Shown here: in pieces, positions 41,848 through 50,798 of the stretch
Position numbering within the stretch: the stretch's first letter is position 1
How the letters are laid out: each line of letters starts with the position of its first letter
DNA from: Streptomyces lacrimifluminis
GTDB taxonomy: Bacteria > Actinomycetota > Actinomycetes > Streptomycetales > Streptomycetaceae
NCBI RefSeq assembly: GCF_014646095.1
Contig: NZ_BMMU01000019.1
Location: 77,525-141,524 of the forward strand
Direction: 5' to 3'
DNA length: 64,000 nt
The notes under the pieces: model-generated
Seen by the model: only the letters and a program-made list of their open reading frames with translations
Told to the model about the DNA's origin: nothing
Databases searched by the model: none
Position numbers and translations under genes: made by a program

Positions 41848-42556
41848 GGACACCGTCCGCGGCGGGCACACGCGCGTACACGCCAGGTCGGTCCAGATGG
41901 GTCCAGTGCTCGCTGGGCCAGCCGATCCAGTCGGCCCGGCCGATCACTCTGCCGACGGGGATCATGCCGCCGCCCGGCGACCCCAGGTGGTCCCGGGAGT
42001 CGCTGGAGTCGCTGCGGTGGTCCCCCAGGACGAAGAGTCCGCCCTCGGGCACCACGACGTCGAAGGACACCGCGGAAGGGCTGTCACCGGGGTAAAGGAA
42101 CGTCGACTCGTCGACCGACCGGCCGTTCACCTCGATCCTCCCCTCCTTGTCGCAGCAGACCACGTGGTCTCTCCCCACACCCACAACGCGCTTGATGTAG
42201 TCGGCGTGCCCGAAGTAGCCGGTTCCGTCGAACACGACGACGTCACCGCGCTGCGGCTCGGCACCGAAACGGTACGCGACCTTATTTACGAGAACGCGGT
42301 CCCCGATCCTCAATCCGCGCTCCATCGAGCGGCTGGGAATTTCGAACGGCTGGATGACGAACCTGCTGAAGAGGAGCAGAAAGAGCAGGCAGACCAGCAG
42401 GGTCAGGGTGATCCGTCCGCCCGGGAGCCACTCGGCCGCCCGGGACACCAACGCGAAACGCGACCGGTCCTCCGGCCCCTCGGTGTCCGAGATCTTCTCG
42501 GATCGAGCAGGGCGGGAGGAGCGGTCGCGCTCCGTCGGCTGTGCTTCGGCGTCCAT
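41840..42556 (-). CDS. sipW: type I signal peptidase (first of four)
   Basis: 238 residues from ATG 42556, 60 bases after the rplS stop. A single helix ILTLLVCLLFLLLF-like lies at about 49-66. Catalytic Ser is in FEIPSRSMERGL, Lys in HADYIKRVVGVGRDHVVCC; box E is LGDHRSDSSDSRDH. The usual VGGD after the Lys reads VGRD here, a substitution of a normally invariant Gly. No long C-terminal helix is seen. It is the first gene of an overlapping four-gene unit and probably shares the rplS transcript. The symbol rests on gene order. Confidence 0.83.
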   Translation of the reverse strand: MDAEAQPTERDRSSRPARSEKISDTEGPEDRSRFALVSRAAEWLPGGRITLTLLVCLLFLLLFSRFVIQPFEIPSRSMERGLRIGDRVLVNKVAYRFGAEPQRGDVVVFDGTGYFGHADYIKRVVGVGRDHVVCCDKEGRIEVNGRSVDESTFLYPGDSPSAVSFDVVVPEGGLFVLGDHRSDSSDSRDHLGSPGGGMIPVGRVIGRADWIGWPSEHWTHLDRPGVYARVPAADGVHG

Positions 42557-42616
42557 CGGGGCAGGATGTTATCCGGCCCCGATGTGAGCCCTCTTTACAT
42601 CGGGCTCACCAAAAGC

Positions 42617-42967
42617 TCAGTTGTCGCGCTTCTCCTTGATCTTCGCGGCCTTGCCGCGCAGCTCACGGAGGTAGTACAGCTTGGCGCGACGCACGTCACC
42701 ACGCGTGACCAGCTCGATCTTCTCGACGATCGGGGTGTGCACCGGGAAGGTGCGCTCGACGCCGACGGAGAACGAGACCTTGCGGACCGTGAAGGTCTCG
42801 CGGACGCCGGCGCCCTGGCGGCGGATGACCACGCCCTTGAACTGCTGCACACGGGAGCGGTTGCCCTCGATGACGCGGACGTGGACGTTGACGGTGTCAC
42901 CCGGGCGGAAGGCCGGGATGTCACTGCGCAGCGACGCGGAGTCGACGGAGTCGAGCAGGTGAGACAT
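42617..42967 (-). CDS. rplS: 50S ribosomal protein L19
   Basis: 116 residues from ATG 42967, the length of the S. coelicolor protein; GTG 42994 lies nine codons earlier and is less likely. The L19 core is complete: SHLLDSVDSASLRSDIPAFRPGDTVNVHVRVIEGNRSRVQQFKGVVIRRQG, SVGVERTFPVHTPIVEKIELVTRGDVRRAKLYYLRELRGKAAKIKEKR. It sits last in the conserved rpsP-rimM-trmD-rplS group, with 132 bases before it. Confidence 0.95.
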   Translation of the reverse strand: MSHLLDSVDSASLRSDIPAFRPGDTVNVHVRVIEGNRSRVQQFKGVVIRRQGAGVRETFTVRKVSFSVGVERTFPVHTPIVEKIELVTRGDVRRAKLYYLRELRGKAAKIKEKRDN

Positions 42968-43099
42968 TTCGTCTGCTTTCTTCGTTGATGCCACAGGTCA
43001 TCAACGGGAGCTTGAATTCGGAAGGATGCTGTCCGTGCCGGGGCGGGCGTCGTGTCCCCCCGTGGCAGGGGCGCACGCCGGACGACGCACAACAGCGCC

Positions 43100-43921
43100 C
43101 TATTCTTCCACGGCCTCTGGCCTGCGCCAAAATCGGCCGTCGGCGGAAGGCCCCCACCCCATGATGGAGAGCGTCTCGCGGTCCTTCTTGTTGAAGGCCG
43201 CCGCGTCGGTCTGTTCGATCAGGTCGGGCCGGTTGGCCGCCGTACGACGCAGAGCCTCGTCCCGGCGCCAGCGCGCGATCTTTCCGTGATGACCGCTGAG
43301 CAGCACGTCCGGGATCCCCCGGCCGCGCCACTGGGGCGGCTTCGTGTAGACGGGCCCCTCCAGGAGGTTGGCCATGGCGCCCGGCGCGAAGGAGTCGTCC
43401 CGGTGCGACTCGGCGTTGCCGAGGACTCCGGGCAGCAGCCGTGCGACGGCCTCCGTGATCACCAGTACGGCCGCCTCGCCGCCGGCGAGCACGTAGTCGC
43501 CGATGGACACCTCGTACACGGGCATCCGGGTGGCGTACTCGTCGATGACACGCCGGTCGATGCCCTCGTAACGGGCCGGTGCGAAGACCAGCCACGGCCG
43601 CTGGGACAGTTCGACGGCGAGTTCCTGGGTGAAGGAGCGGCCACTGGGGGTGGGGACGACCAGCGCGGGTGTCCGGGAACCGGTCTCGTATCCGTCGGCC
43701 AGTACGTCGTCCAGCGCGTCGCCCCAGGGGTCGGTCTTCATGACCATTCCCGGGCCGCCGCCGTAGGGCGTGTCGTCGACCGTGTTGTGGCGGTCGTGCG
43801 TCCAGTCCCGAAGATGATGCACGTGGACATTCAGCTGTCCACGCGCGCGTGCCTTGCCGACGAGTGAGACGTTCAGGGGTTCGAGGTACTCGGGAAAGAT
43901 CGTGACGACGTCGAGGCGCAT
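43100..43921 (-). CDS. trmD: tRNA (guanine37-N1)-methyltransferase
   Basis: 273 residues from ATG 43921, sharing one base with the rimM stop (TAATG). It is a SPOUT methyltransferase with the trefoil knot: MRLDVVTIFPEYLEPL, DTPYGGGPGMVMK, PRYEGIDRRV-like ARYEGIDRRVIDEY, and VSIGDYVLAGGEAAVLVITEAVARLLPGVLGN (cofactor loop). It adds the methyl to G37 of tRNAs reading CCN/CUN/CGG, preventing frameshifts. A C-terminal extension (FNKKDRETLSIMGWGPSADGRFW) is common in actinobacteria. Confidence 0.95.
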   Translation of the reverse strand: MRLDVVTIFPEYLEPLNVSLVGKARARGQLNVHVHHLRDWTHDRHNTVDDTPYGGGPGMVMKTDPWGDALDDVLADGYETGSRTPALVVPTPSGRSFTQELAVELSQRPWLVFAPARYEGIDRRVIDEYATRMPVYEVSIGDYVLAGGEAAVLVITEAVARLLPGVLGNAESHRDDSFAPGAMANLLEGPVYTKPPQWRGRGIPDVLLSGHHGKIARWRRDEALRRTAANRPDLIEQTDAAAFNKKDRETLSIMGWGPSADGRFWRRPEAVEE

Positions 43922-44487
43922 TACGACTCGTCCCGCGAGGACGCACTGTGCCTATCAGCGCCTTCGTCGCGGGCGGCGTTGTCGTCGATCAGGCCCGGCG
44001 GCGGATCGATCACCGCCCGCTGCTCCTCCAGGTCGATCTCCACGACGATCTCCTGGACGAACGGCACGTACACCTCGCTGCCGTCGGGGCGCTCCACGAC
44101 GAACAGGTCCTGGGAGGGCAGGTGCGAGATCTCGGTGATACGCCCGACCTCGGTGCCGTCGACCAGGACGACGTCCAGGTCCATCAGCTGGTGGTCGTAG
44201 TACTCGTCCTCGCCCTCGGGCATTTCCTCGGGGTCGACGTCGGCGATCAGCAGGATGTTGCGCAGGGCCTCGGCGCCGGTCCGGTCGCGTACGCCCTCGA
44301 AGCGCAGCAGGAGCCTGCCGCTGTGGACGCGGCCGGTCTCGATGGTCAGCGGGCCCGCCGTGGCCGGGTCGGTGGCCAGGACGGCACCGGGACCGAGCCT
44401 CAGTTCCGGCTCGTCGGTACGTACCTCGACGGTGACCTCGCCCTTGATGCCGTGGGCGCGGCCCACACGCGCGACTACGAGCTGCAC
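43921..44487 (-). CDS. rimM: 16S rRNA processing protein RimM
   Basis: 188 residues, GTG/ATG start near 44487. It has the N-terminal RimM beta-barrel (MQLVVARVGRAHGIKGEVTVEVRTDEPELRLGPGAVL...) and the PRC-barrel-like C-domain (YYDHQLMDLDVVLVDGTEVGRITEI...VPFVQEIVVEIDLEEQRAVIDPPPGLID). It helps mature the 30S head with S19. It has an extra C-terminal tail (DDNAARDEGADRHSASS). A strong hairpin lies just upstream. Confidence 0.94.
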   Translation of the reverse strand: MQLVVARVGRAHGIKGEVTVEVRTDEPELRLGPGAVLATDPATAGPLTIETGRVHSGRLLLRFEGVRDRTGAEALRNILLIADVDPEEMPEGEDEYYDHQLMDLDVVLVDGTEVGRITEISHLPSQDLFVVERPDGSEVYVPFVQEIVVEIDLEEQRAVIDPPPGLIDDNAARDEGADRHSASSRDES

Positions 44488-44537
44488 TTTCTGGAATCTC
44501 CTGTCGTGTGCCTACGGCATTACTGCGTAGACGACTA

Positions 44538-44574
44538 CGGGCCGGGGACGGCCCAAGTGGCCCTCCCCGGCCCG
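44538..44574 (-). terminator. hairpin between khpA and rimM
   Basis: CGGGCCGGGGA (44538-44548) pairs perfectly with TCCCCGGCCCG (44564-44574), 11 base pairs; the 15-base loop can form an inner GGCC pair. It sits in the rpsP operon and probably tunes read-through to rimM-trmD-rplS. Confidence 0.6.
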
Positions 44575-44593
44575 AGCCGGTGTTACGTGGTGA

Positions 44594-44833
44594 TCAGCGA
44601 ACCTGGTCCACGTCGACGAGGTCGACACGGACACCACGTCCGCCGATGGCACCCACGACGGTTCGCAGGGCACGCGCGGTGCGGCCGTTGCGGCCGATCA
44701 CCTTACCGAGGTCGTCGGGGTGAACCCTGACCTCCAGAACGCGCCCGCGACGCAGGTCGCGCGAGGCGACCTGCACTTCGTCGGGGTTGTCGACAATGCC
44801 CTTCACGAGGTGCTCGAGAGCCTCCTCGAGCAT
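44594..44833 (-). CDS. khpA: KH-domain RNA-binding protein KhpA
   Basis: 79 residues, ATG 44833, two bases after the rpsP stop. It is a single KH domain: LEEALEHLVKGIVDNPDEVQV...LEVRVHPDDLGKVIGRNGRTARALRTVVGAIGGRGVRVDLVDVD. The G-R-N-G (GxxG) loop binds RNA. KhpA in other firmicute/actinobacterial species pairs with KhpB/Jag and affects cell division and envelope synthesis. Its place between rpsP and rimM is the standard order. Confidence 0.92.
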   Translation of the reverse strand: MLEEALEHLVKGIVDNPDEVQVASRDLRRGRVLEVRVHPDDLGKVIGRNGRTARALRTVVGAIGGRGVRVDLVDVDQVR

Positions 44834-44835
44834 GC

Positions 44836-45255
44836 TCAGGCCTCGGTCGACGCGGACTCGGCAGCAGCCTCGTCCTTCTTCTCAGCCTTCTTCTTCTGGG
44901 TGATGGCCTCACCCTTGCCCTCGTTGTCGCCGCCCAGGGCCTCGAACAACGGACGCGCGGGCTTCGGAGCGGCCACGAGCAGCGGAGCCGGGGCCGGCAG
45001 GCCCTTGAACTTCTGCCAGTCGCCGGTCAGCTTGAGGATGGCGAGAACCGGCTCGGTCGGCTGCGCGCCGACACCCAGCCAGTACTGCGCACGCTCGGTG
45101 TCGACCTCGATGCGCGAGGGGTTCTGCACCGGGTGGTACAGGCCGATCTCCTCGATGGCCCGACCATCACGGCGGGTACGGGAGTCGGCGACGACGATGC
45201 GGTAGTGAGGCGAACGGATCTTGCCCAGACGCTTCAGCTTGATCTTGACTGCCAC
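44836..45255 (-). CDS. rpsP: 30S ribosomal protein S16
   Basis: 139 residues from GTG 45255 (GGAGAACCC upstream), the length in S. coelicolor. The S16 core is complete: VKIKLKRLGKIRSPHYRIVVADSRTRRDGRAIEEIGLYHPVQNPSRIEVDTERAQYWLGVGAQPTEPVLAIL. The C-terminus is longer than in E. coli, with a Lys/Glu/Ala-rich tail (KKKAEKKDEAAAES). First gene of the rpsP-khpA-rimM-trmD-rplS unit. Upstream to 45565 lies a 310-base spacer with one hairpin. Confidence 0.94.
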   Translation of the reverse strand: MAVKIKLKRLGKIRSPHYRIVVADSRTRRDGRAIEEIGLYHPVQNPSRIEVDTERAQYWLGVGAQPTEPVLAILKLTGDWQKFKGLPAPAPLLVAAPKPARPLFEALGGDNEGKGEAITQKKKAEKKDEAAAESASTEA

Positions 45256-45442
45256 GGGAGTGGGTTCTCCTGGATTTGACGTGGTTGGGCACGGCGAGAT
45301 TGCCGCGTGGGGTTGCGGTACCCGAGTGCCCGATGGACGCGTCAGCCGGAGGCGAGAGGGTTCCTGTGCGGCTGTCGAGTACAGCTGGCCATTCTGCCAC
45401 ACCCTGCGGGCCGCGCCGAACGCGGGCCGCACTTGGTCAGGC

Positions 45443-45478
45443 CTGTATGGGCACCCGGCGCTCCGGGTGCCCATACAG
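45443..45478. terminator. perfect 16-base-pair hairpin
   Basis: CTGTATGGGCACCCGG (45443-45458) pairs exactly with CCGGGTGCCCATACAG (45463-45478), loop CGCT. It is 88 bases after the SprT-like stop (minus strand) and ends that transcript before the rpsP promoter. No other feature is seen in the rest of 45256-45565. Confidence 0.8.
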
Positions 45479-45565
45479 ACGACCGCCCGCGGGCTGTGCG
45501 CTCCCCCACGTGTTCATCCGGCACCCACGAGATGCCGGGCTCGATCACGCAGCGGGACCGAAGCC

Positions 45566-46168
45566 TCAGGCCGCGCCCGCGCCCACGATCTCGGGGATTC
45601 GGAACGGCTTGCCGCAGCCGCCGCACACGATCGGGGCCTGCGCCAGCACCGACGGGACGACGCGCACGTTGCGACCGCAGTCGCAGACGGCCTTCACACG
45701 CACCCCTCCCCCGGAGGAGCCGTGGCGGGCGGCCGGACCACGGAAGGTGCGGGTCGTGTCGGAGGTGGTGGCGACGGTGTGCGCCTTCAGGGCGCGCTGC
45801 AGCCGCTCCATGGTGGGGCGGTAGCGTCGTTTGGCCTCGGGGTTGAGCATGACCAGCGAGAAACCACTGCTGGGGTGCGGTTCCTCGGGGTGGTCCAGGC
45901 CCAACTCCTCGGCGATCGCGAGGAATCTGCGGTTGTGGTAGCGGCCGGCCCGGGAGGTGTCGCGGACTCCGCGGGCGGCGGCGATGCCATGGACTGCCTC
46001 ATGAAGCAGTCGCTCGAAGGAGAGCGCGTGTCCACAGGCGGACGACGACTCTCCGATCAGGGACTCGGGCGCGGCAAGATCGGGCAGCTCGGGGTGGAAC
46101 CGCTGAATGTCGGCCCACGCCTGCGCCAGTTCTGCGGCGAGTACAGGTGGTGTCTGTGTCGTGCTCAC
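45566..46168 (-). CDS. SprT-like zinc-metallopeptidase-like protein
   Basis: 200 residues from GTG 46168; GTG 46231 would add 21 residues and neither start has a good ribosome binding site. HEAVH (residue about 57-61) sits in LLHEAVHGIAAARGVRDTSRAGRYHNRRFLAIAEELGL, the layout of SprT-like proteases. The C-terminus holds C-D-C and C-G-G-C pairs (VCDCGRNVRVVPSVLAQAPIVCGGCGKPF), a small zinc ribbon as in SprT/Spartan. In eukaryotes Spartan cuts DNA-protein crosslinks; the bacterial role is not known. Upstream of it is AT-rich. Confidence 0.75.
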   Translation of the reverse strand: MSTTQTPPVLAAELAQAWADIQRFHPELPDLAAPESLIGESSSACGHALSFERLLHEAVHGIAAARGVRDTSRAGRYHNRRFLAIAEELGLDHPEEPHPSSGFSLVMLNPEAKRRYRPTMERLQRALKAHTVATTSDTTRTFRGPAARHGSSGGGVRVKAVCDCGRNVRVVPSVLAQAPIVCGGCGKPFRIPEIVGAGAA

Positions 46169-46419
46169 GTAATGACAACGAGCCTGAGTGCCGCTGTGTT
46201 CCGATTCCGGGCCATCCCAAATAATTTGCACGTACCCGTCAGTTGCCGCTGATGCGTCCTGACGAGGGCGGGTGCGCTGATCTGCGGAGAAGCCTCACAG
46301 CTCATACCAAGCCGGTGCGTAGCCCCACGTACGACCCGGCGCGTAGACGTTGTCCGCGCGCCGGGGCACCTGTGGTCGGCCGGTACGCAAGAGGCCTTTC
46401 GGCCGCTCTCGCTCCTGCC

Positions 46420-47833
46420 TCAGTAGGCGCGGGCCACGATGGCGACGTTACCGGGTGCGTCGTCGGCGTCGGGGACCGCCCCGTCCGCAGAGACCAGACA
46501 CCGTACGGTCAGTGCGTGCTCACCGAGCCTGACCTCGCCCTTTTCGCCGAGCACCGCCCAGGGGATGCGCGCCCAGCCGCCGGCGGTCGCCGCCTCGACG
46601 GCCTCCTCGAACGTCGACACGTCCGAGGTGCGGGACTCCCGGCGTTCGCGCGACTGGGCAAGCAGCAACGCCTGGTCCTCTTCGAGGACAGCGGGCAGCA
46701 GTCGTACGAGAGCGTCGAGGGCGATCGGCTCCTTGCCGCCCGGGATGCGGCGGGCGAGCATCGCCGTGCCGTTCTCCAGGTCACGGGGGCCGACCTCGAT
46801 GCGTACGGGTACGCCCTTGAGCTCCCAGTCGACGGCGCGGCGGCCGAAGGGCACGTCCGTGCGGTCGTCCACGTGCACGCGTACACCCGCCGCCCTCAGC
46901 CGGTCGCCGATCACGCGGACCTTGGCCAGAACCGCGTCGTCGCCCTTGATCGCGAGGACCACGGCCTGGATCGCGGCGAGGCGCGGCGGGACCCGCAGGC
47001 CGTTGTCGTCGCCGTGTGCCATCACCAGGGCGCCGAATGCGGGTCGTCGAGCCCCAGGACGTCTGCCAGACGAGTTCCTGCCTGCCTTCCTTCGACAGGT
47101 AGCGGGTGTTGAACGCCTTGGCGAAGTTCTGGCCGAGCTCATGGCTGGTGGCCATCTGGATGGCCTTGCCGTCGCCCATCATGCCTTCGAGCGTGAGGGT
47201 GTTGATCGCGCCCGCGAATCGCTCCTTGACCGTCTTGCGGCCGGGAACGGTGTCCATCGCCAGGACGTTCACCATGAAGTCCTCGTAGACGTCGCGGTGG
47301 ATGTGCGCGGCGAAGTCGCGGGCGTCCTCGTAGGTGGCGTGCGCGGTGTGGCCCTCCTGCCACAGGAACTCCGTCGTGCGGAGGAAGATCCGGGGGCGCA
47401 GTTCCCAGCGCACCACGTTCGCCCACTGGTTGATCAGCAGGGGCAGGTCGCGGTAGCTCTGCACCCACTTCGAGAAGTAGTCGTTGATGACCATCTCGGA
47501 GGTGGGGCGGACCACCGCGGGCTCTTCGAGTTCCTTGCCGCCGCCGTGCGTGACCACGGCCAGCTCGGGCGCGAAGCCCTCGACGTGCTCGGCCTCCTTG
47601 GCGAAGTACGACTGCGGGATCAGCAGGGGGAAGTAGGCGTTCTGGGCGCCCGTCCCCTTGATCCGCGTGTCCATCTCGGCCTGCATCCGCTCCCACAGCC
47701 CGTACCCGTACGGCCGGATGACCATCGTGCCCCGCACCGGACCGTTGTCGGCCAACTCGGCCTTGCCGACCAGGTCCTGGTACCAGCGAGGGAAGTCAAT
47801 TGCCTGCGGCGTGAGTACAGGTGCCTTTGCCAT
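46420..47833 (-). pseudogene. proS: prolyl-tRNA synthetase (short, archaeal-type), frameshifted
   Basis: The N-terminal half reads from ATG 47833 to about 47040 (RWYQDLVGKAELADNGPVRGTMVIRPYGYGLWERMQAEMD, GHTAHATYEDARDFAAHIHR, LGQNFAKAFNTRYLSKEGRQELVWQTSWG). The C-terminal half continues in another frame from about 47035 to 46420 (GALVMAHGDDNGLRVPPRLAAIQAVVLAIKGD...NVAIVARAY). Joining needs two extra bases: the junction reads ACCCGCATTCGGCGCC where the family has CGC-ATG-ATC-GGC-GCC. Motif 2 and 3 residues are otherwise sound. It is a second ProRS of the ~470-residue type; the usual housekeeping copy is elsewhere. Either a real lesion or a sequencing error. Confidence 0.8.
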
Positions 47834-48035
47834 GGCGCGATGCTACGGGCCCACGTTGCCGGCATGTGAATTCTTTTCGTGAGCACAGCCAGCGCACAAC
47901 CTCGGCCTCACAACCCCTGGACGGCGGCTCGGGTGCGGAGTTACCTGGCTTACGGGGGAAGTGTGCGAGCGCGCACTGCACGGGGGCCACCACATCGGAA
48001 ACAAGGGCAACTCTCGGCGGATTGGGGCGCTTTCG

Positions 48036-48881
48036 ATGACACCTACACTCGTGCGGCAGCACCTGCCTCACGCGGGTCCGGCGACCCGCGTGGACCTGTG
48101 CGCACGCGCGCGTGACTGGTCGGAGATCCAGGAGCGGATGTTCGTACCGCTCTACGAGTCCGTCTACGAGCGGCTGGAAGTGGGCACCTGCACCCGACTG
48201 CTCGGCCTCGGCTGCGGCTCGGGCCTGGCCCTGTTGATGGCTGCCTCAAGAGGCGCCGCCGTCACCGGTGTCGAGCCGTCGTCACCGCAGCGGCTGAGCC
48301 TCGCGCGGGAGCGGTTACTGCCCGAATCGGCGCTCACGCGCGCGCGTGCCGACGCCCGGCTCGTGCCGGGACTCCCCGAGGTGGGAACTCACGCGTACAC
48401 GCTGGTGACCGCGTTCGAGCCGATCGGCTGTCGCGCGGGCGACTCCGAGGAACTCGGCGAGACGCTCGCGTCGGCGTTGCCGTCGGCCGGGCGGGGGTCT
48501 CCGGTGGTGCTGGTGGGCTGGGGTCCACCGGAGCGCTGCGCCACGTCGACGGTGCTGCGGGTCGGGGCCCGGCTCGCGGATCCGCTGCGCGTCACGGGCG
48601 GTTGGCGCCCCGCGCTCCGCGACGACCTGGAGAAGGTCGCCCAGCGGGCGGGCCTGCGCCCGGACGGCTCCGGGCGGGTGGCCTGCCCGTTCGGGTACGC
48701 GAACATGCGCAGCGCCGTACGGGGGCTGCTGTCGACGGGGTTGTTCGACGCGGCGATCGCGGCGGCGGGCCAGGAGCAGGTGGACAAGGAGCTGGCGGAG
48801 GCGCTGCATCCGTATCAGCGGCGGGACGGCACGATCTGGATGCCGAACGTCTTCCGGTACCTCATCGCCCGGACCGCGTGA
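48036..48881 (+). CDS. SAM-dependent methyltransferase
   Basis: About 281 residues from ATG 48036; a GTG at 47961 is longer but has no better site. The Rossmann core is seen: WSEIQERMFVPLYESVYERLEVGTCTRLLGLGCGSGLALLMAASRGAAVTGVEPS (motif I, with GxGxGxxL), SLARERL, ADARLVPGLPE. The acceptor is unknown; the C-terminal half (GLRPDGSGRVACPFGYANMRSAVRGLLSTGLFDAA) is typical of methyltransferase type 11 proteins. It is divergent from the broken proS and convergent with ffh. Confidence 0.82.
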   Translation: MTPTLVRQHLPHAGPATRVDLCARARDWSEIQERMFVPLYESVYERLEVGTCTRLLGLGCGSGLALLMAASRGAAVTGVEPSSPQRLSLARERLLPESALTRARADARLVPGLPEVGTHAYTLVTAFEPIGCRAGDSEELGETLASALPSAGRGSPVVLVGWGPPERCATSTVLRVGARLADPLRVTGGWRPALRDDLEKVAQRAGLRPDGSGRVACPFGYANMRSAVRGLLSTGLFDAAIAAAGQEQVDKELAEALHPYQRRDGTIWMPNVFRYLIARTA

Positions 48882-49033
48882 GCCGACCCGTGACAGCCGG
48901 TGTGCCGACCGGCGCGTCCAGTTGACCGCACTGGTCGCGGAGCATGGCGCACGCCTCCTTCGGAGCGCTCGTCGACCGTGCGGCGCATCTCACCGTCGGC
49001 AGCACCCCGCGCGCGGGGACGCGCGGAACGCGG

Positions 49034-49063
49034 CAGGGCGCCCCACCGGAGAGGGGCGCCCTG
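49034..49063. terminator. convergent terminator after the methyltransferase and ffh
   Basis: CAGGGCGCCCC (49034-49044) pairs perfectly with GGGGCGCCCTG (49053-49063), 11 base pairs, 8-base loop, in the 235-base spacer between the two convergent genes. Confidence 0.75.
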
Positions 49064-49116
49064 AGCGACGTACGAACGGCTGGAATCAGCCGATCTGCTT
49101 CCGGCCGACCGACTTC

Positions 49117-50676
49117 TCAGCCCATGAACTTCTTGAACTCGTCCGGCAGCTCGAAGTCCTGGCCGCCCTGCTGGCCCGGCAGGCCGAACGCGCCGCCCGG
49201 AGCACCCTGGGCGCCGGCGGCCTTGCGGGCGGCGTCCTCCTGCTCCTGCTGCTTGCGCTTCATCGGGTTGCCGGAGCGCTGCTTGCCCTTGGCCTGTTTG
49301 GGCTGCTTCTTGGAGCGGCCGGGGCCGCCACCCATGCCCGGCATCCCGGGCATTCCCGGCATACCGCCACCCTGGGCCATGCGGGACATCATCTTGCGGG
49401 CCTCGAAGAACCGCTCGACCAGACCCTTGACCGCGCTGACCTCGACACCGGAGCCCTTGGCGATACGGGCGCGGCGCGAGCCGTTGATGATCGTGGGTTC
49501 CTGGCGCTCGGCCGGGGTCATCGACTTGATGATGGCCGCCGTGCGGTCCACATCGCGCTCGTCGAGGTTGTTGATCTGGTCCTTGATCTGACCCATGCCG
49601 GGCAGCATCCCGAGCAGCTTGCTGATGCTGCCCATCTTCCTGACCTGCTCCATCTGGGCCAGGAAGTCGTCCAGGGTGAAGTCCTGGCCCTTCTTGGACG
49701 CCAGCTTGGAAGCCATTGCCTCGGCTTCTTCCTGGCTGAACGTCTTCTCCGCCTGCTCGATCAGAGTGAGCAGGTCACCCATGTCGAGGATGCGGGAGGC
49801 CATCCGGTCAGGGTGGAACGCGTCGAAGTCGTCGAGCTTCTCGCCGTTCGACGCGAACATGATCGGCTTGCCGGTCACCGACGCGATGGAGAGCGCGGCA
49901 CCACCACGGGCGTCGCCGTCGAGCTTCGACAGGACGACACCGTCGAAGCCGACGCCGTCCCGGAAGGCCTCGGCCGTGTTGACCGCGTCCTGGCCGATCA
50001 TCGCGTCGACGACGAAGAGGATCTCGTCGGGCGAGACCGCGTCCCGGATGTCCGCGGCCTGCCGCATCAGCTCGGCGTCGATACCGAGGCGGCCTGCGGT
50101 GTCCACGATCACGATGTCGTGGACCTTGGTCTTCGCGAACTCCATGGAGTCCTTGGCGACCTTGACCGGGTCACCGACCCCGTTGCCCGGCTCGGGCGCG
50201 TAGACCGCGACCCCGGCGCGCTCGGCGACGACGCTGAGCTGGTTGACGGCGTTGGGGCGCTGGAGGTCGGCGGCGACGAGGAGGGGCGAGTGGCCCTGGT
50301 CCTTGAGCCACTTGCCCAGCTTGCCCGCGAGGGTGGTCTTACCGGCACCCTGGAGACCGGCCAGCATGATCACGGTCGGCGGCTGCTTGGCGAAGCGCAG
50401 CCGCCGGGTCTCGCCGCCCAGGATCGTGACGAGTTCGTCGTTGACGATCTTCAGGACCTGCTGGGCGGGGTTCAGCGCCTTGGAGACGTCCGACCCGAGG
50501 GCACGCTCCTTGACGTTCTTGATGAACGTCCGGACGACCGGCAGGGCCACGTCGGCTTCGAGGAGCGCGATGCGGATCTCGCGGGCCGTGGCGTCGATAT
50601 CGGCTTCGGACAGCCGCCCCTTGCCGCGCAGGTTCTTGAAAGTCGCTGAGAGGCGATCGGAGAGAGTATCGAACAC
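49117..50676 (-). CDS. ffh: signal recognition particle GTPase Ffh
   Basis: 519 residues, ATG/GTG 50676. N and G domains carry the P-loop GLQGAGKTTLAGKL, DTAGRLGIDAEL, TKLDGDARGGAALS-like SKLDGDARGGAALSI and GEK. The C-terminal M domain holds the hydrophobic groove sequence (LDDFLAQMEQVRKMGSISKLLGMLPG, SMTPAERQEPTIINGSRRARIAKGSG) and a Met/Gly-rich end (GGMPGMPGMPGMGGGPG). It binds signal peptides at the ribosome with 4.5S RNA and hands them to FtsY. Next to glnD on the same strand, with a hairpin between. Confidence 0.95.
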   Translation of the reverse strand: MFDTLSDRLSATFKNLRGKGRLSEADIDATAREIRIALLEADVALPVVRTFIKNVKERALGSDVSKALNPAQQVLKIVNDELVTILGGETRRLRFAKQPPTVIMLAGLQGAGKTTLAGKLGKWLKDQGHSPLLVAADLQRPNAVNQLSVVAERAGVAVYAPEPGNGVGDPVKVAKDSMEFAKTKVHDIVIVDTAGRLGIDAELMRQAADIRDAVSPDEILFVVDAMIGQDAVNTAEAFRDGVGFDGVVLSKLDGDARGGAALSIASVTGKPIMFASNGEKLDDFDAFHPDRMASRILDMGDLLTLIEQAEKTFSQEEAEAMASKLASKKGQDFTLDDFLAQMEQVRKMGSISKLLGMLPGMGQIKDQINNLDERDVDRTAAIIKSMTPAERQEPTIINGSRRARIAKGSGVEVSAVKGLVERFFEARKMMSRMAQGGGMPGMPGMPGMGGGPGRSKKQPKQAKGKQRSGNPMKRKQQEQEDAARKAAGAQGAPGGAFGLPGQQGGQDFELPDEFKKFMG

Positions 50677-50749
50677 GGCGCTCGTCGGTCCTCAGGGGTC
50701 GGGGGCAGTGGGTTGCCCTCCAGGGTATCCGGCCTCGCAAGCAATTCGC

Positions 50750-50776
50750 CCCCGCCTGCGTATTCAGCAGGCGGGG
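50750..50776 (-). terminator. hairpin between glnD and ffh
   Basis: CCCCGCCTGC (50750-50759) pairs with GCAGGCGGGG (50767-50776), 10 base pairs, loop of 7. It lies just after the glnD stop and would end the amtB-glnK-glnD transcript. Confidence 0.7.
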
Positions 50777-50798
50777 ACGGAAATCCCGGCACCGGCGG

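Noticed and set aside
38803..42195. 1130-residue plus-strand frame across the signal peptidases
   Set aside because: Antisense to four well-supported genes, low-complexity composition.
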